Shown here: positions 1-4,851 of the stretch, one piece after another | Position numbering within the stretch: position 1 is the first letter of the stretch | Layout: each line of letters begins with the position of its first letter | Assembly: GCA_028713595.1 (NCBI GenBank) | Contig: JAQTNZ010000213.1 | Span: forward strand, 1-5,460 | DNA from: Methylovulum sp. | GTDB lineage: Bacteria > Pseudomonadota > Gammaproteobacteria > Methylococcales > Methylomonadaceae | Length of the DNA stretch: 5,460 nucleotides | Reading direction: 5' to 3' | Notes under the pieces: model-generated | What the model was told of the DNA's origin: nothing | What the model saw: only the letters and a program-made list of their open reading frames with translations | Databases searched by the model: none | Position numbers and translations under genes: made by a program

Positions 1-114
1 ACTGGTAAAGCCACGCTCGAACGACACCAACATAAAACAGTACATGCCAGCGACAACCAAAATAGTTGTCAGCAATAATGTCAAAAATAACTTCACCCGT
101 ATGGACTTGAACAC
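1..114 (-). CDS. Sensor histidine kinase, N-terminal fragment (runs off the window)
   Basis: The minus strand opens with GTG at 114-112 and stays open to the window edge, giving 38 residues that begin VFKSIRVKLFLTLLL. A short basic start (FKSIRVK) is followed by a hydrophobic segment at about residues 8-31 and then SFERGF. This is the typical beginning of BaeS/EnvZ-type sensor kinases: the first membrane helix, leading into a periplasmic sensor region. Such proteins sense an envelope signal and phosphorylate a response regulator. The HAMP, HisKA and ATPase domains would lie outside the window. The GTG start is supported by GAGGG on the minus strand at 126-122, seven bases upstream. It diverges from the cold-shock gene. 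Assignment rests on a short stretch, so the exact subfamily is not known. Confidence 0.7.
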   Translation of the reverse strand, partial: MFKSIRVKLFLTLLLTTILVVAGMYCFMLVSFERGFTS

Positions 115-198
115 CCTGTTTCCCTCGTTGTTTGCTTTATTATCAGCATAAAATGTGCAAAGAAAATGGATTTATAAAATACTTAGCAATAGTATTTG

Positions 199-227
199 TT
201 GACTTTAGCCACGCTTGCCTATATGCT
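199..227 (+). promoter_or_regulatory. Possible promoter of the cold-shock gene
   Basis: TTGACT at 199-204 is a near-consensus -35 box. It is 17 bases from TATGCT at 222-227, a 4/6 match to the -10 box. Transcription would begin near 234. A second candidate lies just downstream: TTGAAA at 237-242 with TATTCT at 261-266, spacer 18. Either gives a leader well over 100 nt. Confidence 0.4.
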
Positions 228-233
228 GACCAT

Positions 234-388
234 AGCTTGAAATTGATTTACCGTTATGCTTATTCTCTACGAAGTTTTTTCTGTATTGCTCGTCCTGTTT
301 ATCATCCGTAATTCTCAAATTTCCTTGCGCCATCAGCCCGTAACAAGGCTTCATTTATTTTCAAATTTTTTATTTTCAGGATACAAAC
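234..388 (+). promoter_or_regulatory. Long 5' leader of the cold-shock gene
   Basis: If transcription begins near 234, the untranslated leader is about 155 nt, close to the long leaders known for cspA-type mRNAs, which act as RNA thermosensors. The leader is rich in U and pyrimidines and ends with AGGA at 378-381, seven bases before the ATG. I could not recognise a cold box by eye, so the regulatory role is inferred from gene family and length only. The rest of the divergent spacer (115-198) shows nothing else I can name. Confidence 0.35.
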
Positions 389-589
389 ATGACTACAGGT
401 ACAGTTAAGTGGTTTAACGCAGAAAAAGGTTTCGGTTTCATCCAACAAGAAAACGGCCCTGACGTATTCGTCCATTTCCGCAACATCAACAGCTCAGGCT
501 TCAAGTCTCTGGACGAAGGCCAAAAAGTCCAATTTAAAGTGACCCAAGGCCAAAAAGGCCCACAAGCTGAAGAAGTGACCATCGTCTAA
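389..589 (+). CDS. Cold-shock protein, CspA family
   Basis: This 66-residue protein is a single cold-shock domain of full family length. It acts as an RNA chaperone in the cytoplasm, binding single-stranded RNA or DNA and melting secondary structure. The N-terminal GTVKWFN, RNP1 (KGFGFI, residues 13-18) and RNP2 (VFVHF, 26-30) are all present, with the aromatic nucleic-acid-binding side chains W8, F9, F15, F17, F28, H29 and F30. After RNP2 it reads [11 protein letters not shown], where many relatives have SAI. The C-terminal half ([20 protein letters not shown]) is typical. AGGA at 378-381 is the ribosome site. It appears to be a single-gene unit with a long leader and a hairpin right after the stop. 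Which csp paralogue it is cannot be told from one sequence, nor whether it is cold-induced. Confidence 0.95.
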   Translation: MTTGTVKWFNAEKGFGFIQQENGPDVFVHFRNINSSGFKSLDEGQKVQFKVTQGQKGPQAEEVTIV

Positions 590-597
590 AGCCCGTT

Positions 598-629
598 GGC
601 CGTGACCCGAATTGTTTCGGGTCACGGTC
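598..629 (+). terminator. Hairpin after the cold-shock gene, probable terminator
   Basis: CGTGACCCGAA (601-611) and TTCGGGTCACG (616-626) form a perfect 11-bp stem with a 4-nt loop, starting 11 bases after the stop. The stem extends by three more pairs (one G-U) to 598-629. There is no U tract after it, so it may act as an RNA-stabilising 3' structure or need a factor. Confidence 0.55.
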
Positions 630-632
630 ACG

Positions 633-641
633 CCCAGCTTC
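633..641 (+). repeat. Left 9-bp target-site duplication
   Basis: CCCAGCTTC directly abuts the left terminal repeat of the 642-847 element. The identical nine bases begin at 848, directly after the right terminal repeat. Confidence 0.8.
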
Positions 642-847
642 TCACTGCCATTAAGTTAAGGATTTGTGATTGTAATATCAACAAGATAGGATTAGCCGTT
701 CGCCCTGAGCTGGTCGAAGGGTGGACGGTTAATCCGGTCATGGTTCGACAAGCTCACCACGAACGGATTAACTTACTACGACCTTAACTCAATAGCGTTT
801 TCTATGTTATTGAATAAAAATAGTATTCCTTAACTTAAGGGCAGTGA
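642..847. mobile_element. MITE-like element, copy 1 (206 bp)
   Basis: The left end TCACTGCCATTAAGTTAAGG (642-661) and the reverse complement of the right end (828-847) match at 19 of 20 bases. An exact 9-bp direct repeat CCCAGCTTC flanks both ends (633-641 and 848-856). Terminal inverted repeats plus a target duplication and no room for a transposase define a non-autonomous, MITE-like transposon; the mobilising transposase family is unknown. The middle (689-772) is a different palindromic repeat. CCTTAACTCAAT at 782-793 resembles a decayed internal copy of the terminal repeat, so the right side may have been extended or rebuilt. Open frames crossing it are not believable genes. Confidence 0.8.
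689..772 (+). repeat. Palindromic repeat pair inside MITE copy 1
   Basis: Arms 689-706 and 718-735 pair over 18 positions; the three imperfect ones are all G-U-compatible. A second hairpin uses 728-736 against 764-772, a perfect 9-bp match. The two overlap at 728-735, so only one can form at a time. The text (CCCTGAGC..GTCGAAGGG, then GGTTCGACAAGCTCACC) resembles a dispersed intergenic repeat I recall from many proteobacterial genomes. Confidence 0.7.
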
Positions 848-856
848 CCCAGCTTC
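848..856 (+). repeat. Right 9-bp target-site duplication
   Basis: CCCAGCTTC begins at the base after the right terminal repeat and equals the nine bases at 633-641. Confidence 0.8.
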
Positions 857-981
857 TCCCCCCGCTTCACCCAAAACGATACGCTGGTTTTGCGCATCGC
901 CAAGCCTCACAAAACCGCCCCTTTCAAAGGGTTCTGGTCTGACCGCCTTAGTTAAGGCAAACTACAGCTTTCGGGTCGTTC
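857..981. other. Intergenic leader region of the DUF1345 gene
   Basis: No gene is seen between the element and the next start. It holds two small palindromes, CCCTTT-C-AAAGGG at 919-931 and GCCTTA-GT-TAAGGC at 945-958. I see no convincing promoter and no strong ribosome site in front of 982. Confidence 0.4.
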
Positions 982-1635
982 ATGACCATCATCCGCTTTT
1001 TCAATAGCCACCCCCACCCACGTCTGTTGATCGCCGTACTCTTGGGCGTAAGCTCAGGCTTCCTGCTGCCCCAACAATGGCGATGGGTCACTCAACTATT
1101 GGTGGCTTGGAATATTTTGGTATGGTCTTATTTGCTGCTGATGGGCTGGCTGATGTTACGCGCAAGCCCTGCACAGGTCATTAAAATCGCCAATCAGGAA
1201 GATGAACATGGGGCGACGATTTTGGCGTTGTTTTCGCTGGCGACCGTGGCAAGCCTAGTGGCGATTGTGGTGGAATTGTCCAGTGCGGATTTGGCAGGCG
1301 GCCCGCCGTTATTGCGCTACCTATTGACCGGCTTGACCATAGTAGGCGCGTGGCTTTTTGTCGGCGTGTTGTTTACTTTCCATTATTCGCGGATGTATTA
1401 TTCAGCACCCGCCCAACAGCGCCCCCTACAATTTCCTGGTGACGGGCAAGCCCCTGATTATTGGGATTTTTTATACTTTGCGTTTACTATCGCCGTGGCG
1501 GCACAAACCGCCGACATTGCGGTGACGGGGCATTCCATGCGCAAAGCCGTGCTGGCGCAGTCGCTGTTAAGCTTTTTGTTTAATGTCACCATCATCGGCC
1601 TGTCGATTAATGTGATGGCAAGCCTACTCCATTAG
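982..1635 (+). CDS. DUF1345 family inner-membrane protein
   Basis: This 217-residue protein has the usual length and pattern of the DUF1345 family, an uncharacterised group of inner-membrane proteins. Hydrophobic segments lie at about residues 14-29, 36-59, 80-99, 112-133 and 188-214, with a further semi-hydrophobic stretch at 160-176. The family signature near the C-terminus is clear: APDYWDFLYFAFTIAVAAQTAD (about 157-178), then a segment ending in a run of small and aliphatic residues. No catalytic motif is known for the family and none is visible, so no reaction is proposed. ATG 982 is the only sensible start; there is no good Shine-Dalgarno sequence, only a weak GGG at 973. It stands alone on the plus strand and converges with the kinase gene. 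Confidence 0.85.
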   Translation: MTIIRFFNSHPHPRLLIAVLLGVSSGFLLPQQWRWVTQLLVAWNILVWSYLLLMGWLMLRASPAQVIKIANQEDEHGATILALFSLATVASLVAIVVELSSADLAGGPPLLRYLLTGLTIVGAWLFVGVLFTFHYSRMYYSAPAQQRPLQFPGDGQAPDYWDFLYFAFTIAVAAQTADIAVTGHSMRKAVLAQSLLSFLFNVTIIGLSINVMASLLH

Positions 1636-1661
1636 GCTTTGGGGGGATACACCACCTGCCT

Positions 1662-1692
1662 GCTTTAAGAGGTTGCCGGGCAACGTCCCTAC
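1662..1692 (+). repeat. 31-bp direct repeat, copy 1
   Basis: This stretch between the two convergent genes matches 2712-2742 at 27 of 31 bases in the same orientation. Its core GTTGC-CGG-GCAAC (1672-1684) is a small hairpin. The ending GCAACGTCCCTAC resembles a common dispersed bacterial repeat. The hairpin might slow transcription from either side, but it has no T tract. Confidence 0.6.
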
Positions 1693-1737
1693 AGGCTTTG
1701 CTTCCATGCGGTTATGGGCAAGCCCTAAACCTCGCCG

Positions 1738-2631
1738 TCATTTTATGTCCGCCAATAGCCCTGCCAGCATGTTTTCGGCTTGCCGGGCATAGCCGCCACC
1801 AAACAAATTGAAATGGTTCAGGATGTGGTAGAGATTGTACAGGGTTTTGCGCGTGGCAAAACCTTGATCTAAGGGCCAGGTGGCTTGGTAGGCGGCGTAA
1901 AAGTCGCGGTCAAAGCCGCCGAACAGTTCGGTCATCGCCAAATCGGTTTCGCGGTCGCCATAATAACAGGCGGGGTCGAAGATAACAGGTTGCCCGTGGC
2001 GGTCAACGGCGGTGTTGCCGCCCCATAAGTCACCGTGCACCAAGGAGGGGTTGGGCTGGTAGCCGCTAAAAAATACGTCCAAGTCGGCGCATAGTTTTTC
2101 ACCTAACGCGTATAGGCGACCGTGATAGCCCTTGGTGTGCGCCAATTGCAATTGGTGGCCTAGGCGTTGCTCGCGCCAAAAACTGGGCCAGTCCATGTAA
2201 GGGGGATTGGGTTGCGGGGTGCTGCCGATGGTGTTGTCGCAGTGCCAGCCAAAGTAAGCGTGGCCTTGCTGGTGCAGCTGCGCCAGTTGCTCCCCTAACA
2301 GGCGGCTGGCGGCGGGGCTGGGCCTTCCCCAGTCGATATGTTCCAACACTAAAAAGGCGTGGTTGGCGCTGGCGCCACAGGTAATGGGCTGGGGAATCCG
2401 TAGGGTTTGGGTCGCCGCCAAGGCTTGCAAGCCCGCCTGTTCGGCGGCAAACATGGGCAATAAGGCGGGCTGGTTGAGTTTGACAAAATAGGCACGGTCA
2501 GCCCCTTGTAAGCGGAAGGCGGCGTTGATGTCGCCACCCGCTACGGCTTGGGCGGACACTACGCTAAAATCTTCGCCGGTGCAGGCGCTGATCTGTCCGG
2601 CAATAAGCGCGAAGGTGTCGGCGTAGGTCAC
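1738..2631 (-). CDS. Fructosamine/ribulosamine 3-kinase family protein
   Basis: This 297-residue protein matches the fructosamine kinase family (YniA/FN3K type, an APH-like kinase fold) over full length. Visible landmarks are a nucleotide-binding loop GGDINAAFR (32-40), the ATP lysine K51 in YFVKL, the linker FLVLEHID (93-100), catalytic HGDLWGGN (199-206, base D201) and the metal-binding segment FDPACYYGDRETDLAM (218-233). The family phosphorylates sugar-amine adducts on proteins at O3, which makes them fall apart and restores the free amine; many bacterial members prefer ribulosamine or erythrulosamine. The start is GTG at 2631-2629: an in-frame stop lies just upstream with no ATG between, and the next Met is residue 60. 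No clear Shine-Dalgarno precedes it. A strong promoter sits immediately upstream, so it is probably transcribed alone. Confidence 0.9.
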   Translation of the reverse strand: MTYADTFALIAGQISACTGEDFSVVSAQAVAGGDINAAFRLQGADRAYFVKLNQPALLPMFAAEQAGLQALAATQTLRIPQPITCGASANHAFLVLEHIDWGRPSPAASRLLGEQLAQLHQQGHAYFGWHCDNTIGSTPQPNPPYMDWPSFWREQRLGHQLQLAHTKGYHGRLYALGEKLCADLDVFFSGYQPNPSLVHGDLWGGNTAVDRHGQPVIFDPACYYGDRETDLAMTELFGGFDRDFYAAYQATWPLDQGFATRKTLYNLYHILNHFNLFGGGYARQAENMLAGLLADIK

Positions 2632-2663
2632 TGGAAAACCGTTAGGGATTTTATGGATGCCGG

Positions 2664-2692
2664 ATTATAAAACGATTTTGGCTAAATATAAA
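2664..2692 (-). promoter_or_regulatory. Sigma-70-type promoter of the kinase gene
   Basis: On the minus strand, TTTATA (2692-2687, 4/6 to the -35 consensus) is followed after exactly 17 bases by a perfect TATAAT (2669-2664). Transcription would begin near 2657, giving a leader of about 25 nt before the GTG at 2631. Confidence 0.65.
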
Positions 2693-2711
2693 CTTGAGTG
2701 CGGCTTTTAGG

Positions 2712-2742
2712 GCTTTAGGACGTTGCCGTGCAACGTCTCTAC
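2712..2742 (+). repeat. 31-bp direct repeat, copy 2
   Basis: This is the partner of 1662-1692, with 27 of 31 bases identical. Its core GACGTTGC-CGT-GCAACGTC (2720-2738) is a better palindrome than copy 1. The two copies bracket the kinase gene and its promoter. Confidence 0.6.
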
Positions 2743-2816
2743 GGCGGGGGTTAGTTCATGGGCATATAACTGATGTTACGCAGACATCTTCTGCCGATTA
2801 AAAAAATACATGATGA

Positions 2817-2830
2817 GTCGCTCCCGCGAC
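2817..2830. repeat. Small hairpin, loop GGGA on the minus strand
   Basis: GTCGC (2817-2821) and GCGAC (2826-2830) enclose a 4-nt loop that reads GGGA on the minus strand. Another hairpin, TCGGGT/ACCCGA with a 6-nt loop, follows at 2840-2857. Confidence 0.45.
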
Positions 2831-2871
2831 ACTATTTAATCGGGTTCTCGCACCCGAAGGCGAGACACACT

Positions 2872-2895
2872 GCAAAACCCATCCTTGGGTTTTGC
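2872..2895. repeat. Perfect 10-bp hairpin, loop AGGA on the minus strand
   Basis: GCAAAACCCA (2872-2881) and TGGGTTTTGC (2886-2895) pair perfectly around TCCT; on the minus strand the loop is AGGA. The hairpin at 3182-3201 has the same loop with an unrelated stem. Confidence 0.75.
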
Positions 2896-2909
2896 CCTTC
2901 GGGTTGTCA

Positions 2910-3037
2910 CCAAATCCGCTCCTGGCGGATTTGTCTTTTGCTCCGCCTCGGCAACCGCTCCTGCGTTGCCCTACCTCCTGAATCCTTGCAGTCGAAAAGA
3001 AAGTATCCAAAGACAAATCCGCCGGGAGCGGATTTGG
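2910..3037. repeat. Long inverted repeat made of two hairpins
   Basis: Arms 2910-2940 and 3008-3037 are inverted copies differing by one substitution and one indel. Each arm is itself a hairpin: CAAATCCGC/GCGGATTTG with 5-nt loops at 2911-2933 (CAGGA on minus) and 3014-3036 (CGGGA on plus). Between them, GGCAAC/GTTGCC (2950-2970) holds a 9-nt loop reading GCAGGAGCG on minus. The region can fold as one 30-bp stem or as separate hairpins. Confidence 0.75.
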
Positions 3038-3059
3038 ATGCGAAGCACACGCAGTGCGA

Positions 3060-3074
3060 GTGCCAGGAAGGCAC
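3060..3074. repeat. Small hairpin, loop AGGAA on the plus strand
   Basis: GTGCC (3060-3064) and GGCAC (3070-3074) pair perfectly around AGGAA. Confidence 0.5.
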
Positions 3075-3117
3075 GAGTCAGAAGGCGGCCCGGTTGCCGC
3101 TTTATCCTGTGCTCCTC

Positions 3118-3227
3118 GGTTTTGTCGGGGGTCGGTAAAAGGGGCTTCCTGCCCTTTATGCCCTTTGGGTACTTTACCGACGCGCGGCATCCTTGCCGCG
3201 CCCCTACGGGCTTATCCCGACAAAACC
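3118..3227. other. Candidate 110-nt branched fold
   Basis: An outer perfect 12-bp stem, GGTTTTGTCGGG (3118-3129) with CCCGACAAAACC (3216-3227), encloses two domains. One is a 9-bp stem GTCGGTAAA/TTTACCGAC (3131-3139/3173-3181), itself holding a small hairpin at about 3141-3155 with loop AGGAA on minus. The next, starting at the following base, is a perfect 8-bp hairpin GCGCGGCA/TGCCGCGC (3182-3201) with loop AGGA on minus. A short CCC/GGG hairpin follows at 3202-3210. Such nesting looks like a structured RNA or cruciform DNA, but no known RNA family is recognised. Confidence 0.5.
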
Positions 3228-3254
3228 TGCGGTGCTCGGCGCGGCAAACGGGAG

Positions 3255-3277
3255 AAAAACGGCGTTACTGCGTAACG
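3255..3277 (-). terminator. Probable intrinsic terminator of the hydrolase gene
   Basis: Read on the minus strand, CGTTAC-GCA-GTAACG (3277-3263) forms a 6-bp stem, then CC, G and a run of five T (3259-3255). It begins seven bases after the hydrolase stop codon. Half of the stem is the terminal inverted repeat of the 516-bp element. Confidence 0.55.
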
Positions 3278-3284
3278 TCAGTTC

Positions 3285-4004
3285 TTAAGCAAAAATCTCG
3301 GTAAGGAAATTTTTCATCGACTGCCAAGAACGCCGCTCGGCGGTGGGTTGGTAGACCATGCCGAATGCCGGATTGTTGGAGGCGGGGTTGGTGAAGGCGT
3401 GGACGGTGTGCCCGTAGGCGTGGACTTGCCAGTCCGCCCCGGCTTCGGTCATTTCCTGCTCGAAGGCGTTGACTTGCGCAACTGGGGCCAGCGGGTCATC
3501 GTGGCCGTGCAAGGCCAGCACTTTGGCGGTTATCGGCGGTTTTTCCAGCGTGTCCGGCGCACCCAGCAAGCCGTGGAAACTGACGACACCTTTAATGTCC
3601 GCCCCGCTCCTAGCCAAATCCAATACGCACAGACCGCCGAAGCAAAAGCCTATGGCGGCGATATTGCTGTCATCAACCCAAGGTAGGAGCCTGACGGCTG
3701 CCAAGGCGGCGCTGATGCGCCGTTGCAGCATCGCCCTATCGGCTATAAACGGCTGCATCAGGCGCTCATTTTCTTCGGGGCTGGCACCGACCACACCGCC
3801 GCCGTACATGTCCAAGGCAAAGCCCAAATAGCCCAGCCCCGCCAGTTGTTCGGCTTTGCCTTTGACAAAACCATCACGCCCCGCCCAGGTGTGGCTGATT
3901 AAAACCGCCGGACGGCGGCCTTGGAGGCTGTCGTCAAAAGCAAAAAAGCCTTCTAAGACGACATCGCCATCCAGGTAATTGACAGTGTTGGTGATAATTG
4001 CCAT
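3285..4004 (-). CDS. Dienelactone hydrolase family protein
   Basis: This 239-residue alpha/beta hydrolase is of normal length for the dienelactone hydrolase family. The nucleophile elbow GFCFGG (119-124) places Cys at 121, with the acid in HGHDDP (166-171; D169 or D170) and the histidine in HTVHAF (H202), giving the family's Cys-Asp-His triad. LISHTWAGRDGF (35-46) is the oxyanion region and DMYGGG (65-70) is also typical. The best-known members open dienelactone in chloroaromatic breakdown, but most genomic copies are generalist esterases or lactonases with unknown substrates. No aromatic pathway genes are nearby, so I infer the second kind. There is no signal peptide. GAGGG at 4016-4012, seven bases before ATG 4004, supports the start. 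It lies 30 bases after the phosphatase gene and is probably its co-transcribed partner. Confidence 0.9.
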   Translation of the reverse strand: MAIITNTVNYLDGDVVLEGFFAFDDSLQGRRPAVLISHTWAGRDGFVKGKAEQLAGLGYLGFALDMYGGGVVGASPEENERLMQPFIADRAMLQRRISAALAAVRLLPWVDDSNIAAIGFCFGGLCVLDLARSGADIKGVVSFHGLLGAPDTLEKPPITAKVLALHGHDDPLAPVAQVNAFEQEMTEAGADWQVHAYGHTVHAFTNPASNNPAFGMVYQPTAERRSWQSMKNFLTEIFA

Positions 4005-4034
4005 TGCTTGTCCCTCGTATGTTATGAGTTGTTT

Positions 4035-4517
4035 TTACAATCGCCCATCAGCTTTTAAGGCGTTTAACAGCCCCTCGGAAGCGGCTTCGACCAAATCCAG
4101 CACCCGTTCAAAGCCGTAGCTGCCGCCATAATAGGGGTCGGGAACTTCGCGCACGTTCAGGTGCGGGGCATAGTCAAGAAACAGGCGCACTTTGTTTTTA
4201 TGGTCATCGGGGCAAGCTTCGATGAGGATTGAATAATTGTCCTCGTCCATTGCCAGGATGTGGTCAAAATCTTCAAAATCGCCACGGGTGAATTTTCTGG
4301 CGCGTAATTTTGCCAGTTCCACGCCCCGGTTCCGTGCGGCTTTTTGGGCGCGTAAATCCGGCGCATCACCGACATGGTAGGCATGGGTGCCCGCCGAATC
4401 GACCTTAAAACGCTCGGCTAGGTAACGGTCTTCGATGAGTTTGGCAAAAACGCCTTCTGCCGTCGGTGAGCGGCAGATATTGCCCATACAGACAAACAAC
4501 ACCTTGATTTTTTGCAT
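4035..4517 (-). CDS. Low-molecular-weight protein tyrosine phosphatase
   Basis: This 160-residue protein is a complete LMW-PTP. The P-loop CMGNICRS (10-17) has the CX5R signature with nucleophile C10 and R16, followed by PTAEGVF. The general-acid motif DPYYGG is at 127-132 (D127). Also present are the DSAGT strand (40-44) and the AMDEDN segment (89-94). The family hydrolyses phosphotyrosine through a cysteinyl-phosphate intermediate; some members act on protein-bound ribulosamine 5-phosphate, which fits the kinase gene further down the same strand. Those in exopolysaccharide loci pair with a BY-kinase, not seen here, although a membrane glycosyltransferase gene lies nearby. AAAGG (4529-4525) is seven bases before ATG 4517. 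It follows the HicB-like gene by 25 bases and precedes the hydrolase by 30, suggesting one transcript. Confidence 0.95.
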   Translation of the reverse strand: MQKIKVLFVCMGNICRSPTAEGVFAKLIEDRYLAERFKVDSAGTHAYHVGDAPDLRAQKAARNRGVELAKLRARKFTRGDFEDFDHILAMDEDNYSILIEACPDDHKNKVRLFLDYAPHLNVREVPDPYYGGSYGFERVLDLVEAASEGLLNALKADGRL

Positions 4518-4542
4518 AGTTTAACCTTTAAGCTGGTTTAAA

Positions 4543-4710
4543 TTAGGGGATGGAAGCTAAGTCTACGGCAAGACCAGCCTTAACGGCTTCAGACAGGTTC
4601 GCCAGCAATTGTTCAAGGTTGTCACCTTGGCTGGCGCATCCCAAAATGGCCGGCACTTCTGCCCAATATCCGCCTTCCTCGGCTTCATGAATGATAATGT
4701 TTAGTTTCAT
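4543..4710 (-). CDS. Small HicB-like antitoxin-family protein
   Basis: This 55-residue frame begins MKLNIIIHEAEEGGYWAEVP, the hallmark of the HicB-like (UPF0150) fold: a first strand, then EEGGYWAEVPAILGCASQGD (11-30), then a helix with NLEQLLANLSEAVKAGL (31-47). In HicAB modules this domain binds and neutralises the RNase HicA; longer HicB proteins add a DNA-binding domain, absent here. It is shorter than the roughly 65-75 residues common for the single-domain type, ending right after the helix, so the tail may be lost. No intact hicA gene is adjacent. AGG lies only two bases before the ATG, an unusually tight spacing. It precedes the phosphatase gene by 25 bases on the same strand. A MITE-type end lies 45 bases upstream. 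Confidence 0.75.
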   Translation of the reverse strand: MKLNIIIHEAEEGGYWAEVPAILGCASQGDNLEQLLANLSEAVKAGLAVDLASIP

Positions 4711-4754
4711 AACCTATAAGCTTGTCAGTTGATGCCGTTGCCACGGGTACACGG

Positions 4755-4801
4755 GCACTGCTATTAAATTAAGGGTTTGTGCCTGTAATTTCAACAAGAT
4801 A
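4755..4801. repeat. Solitary end of the MITE family
   Basis: These 47 bases match the left end of the 642-847 element (642-688) at 40 positions. The first 20, GCACTGCTATTAAATTAAGG, match its terminal repeat at 17 of 20. No matching right end is seen before 4852, so this is either a truncated copy or the left end of an older element whose right end is the one at 5048. Confidence 0.65.
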
Positions 4802-4814
4802 AAAAGCATACGCC

Positions 4815-4835
4815 ATCGTTCCCACGCCGGAGCGT
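4815..4835 (+). repeat. Left half of a split palindrome
   Basis: ATCGTTCCCACGC followed by CGGAGCGT is the left part of a palindrome whose right part is at 5048-5068. The core ACGCCGGAGCGT is present at both places, as expected if an insertion duplicated it. Confidence 0.6.
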
Positions 4836-4851
4836 ACCCACAGGGCATAAA

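Larger units (their letters stand above)
2768..3283. mobile_element. 516-bp hairpin-rich element with 16-bp inverted ends
   Basis: AACTGATGTTACGCAG (2768-2783) is the reverse complement of CTGCGTAACGTCAGTT (3268-3283) at 15 of 16 positions. Everything between is non-coding in appearance and packed with hairpins and nested inverted repeats. Open frames exist on both strands but overlap one another, follow the palindromes and show no recognisable domain. The right end begins one base after the stop codon of the hydrolase gene. I find no target duplication next to the ends. Terminal repeats with no transposase suggest a non-autonomous mobile element or a large dispersed repeat; the text resembles hairpin-rich intergenic repeats I recall from several beta- and gammaproteobacteria. 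Confidence 0.55.

Noticed and set aside
596..787. A 63-codon plus-strand frame after the cold-shock gene.
   Set aside because: It crosses the terminator hairpin, the target duplication, the MITE end and the palindromic centre; there is no family resemblance and no ribosome site.
2770..2783. The string TGATGTTACGCAG resembles text near class 1 integron cassettes.
   Set aside because: It is too short, there is no integrase, attC or resistance gene nearby, and it is explained as half of an inverted repeat pair with 3268-3283.
2773..3304. Several overlapping open frames of 70-140 codons on both strands in the hairpin-rich block.
   Set aside because: They overlap each other on both strands, translate palindromes, show arginine/cysteine-rich low-sense composition and no domain, and lack ribosome sites.
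3348..3831. Plus-strand frames of 112 and 120 codons.
   Set aside because: They are antisense to the well-supported hydrolase gene and arise from its codon bias.
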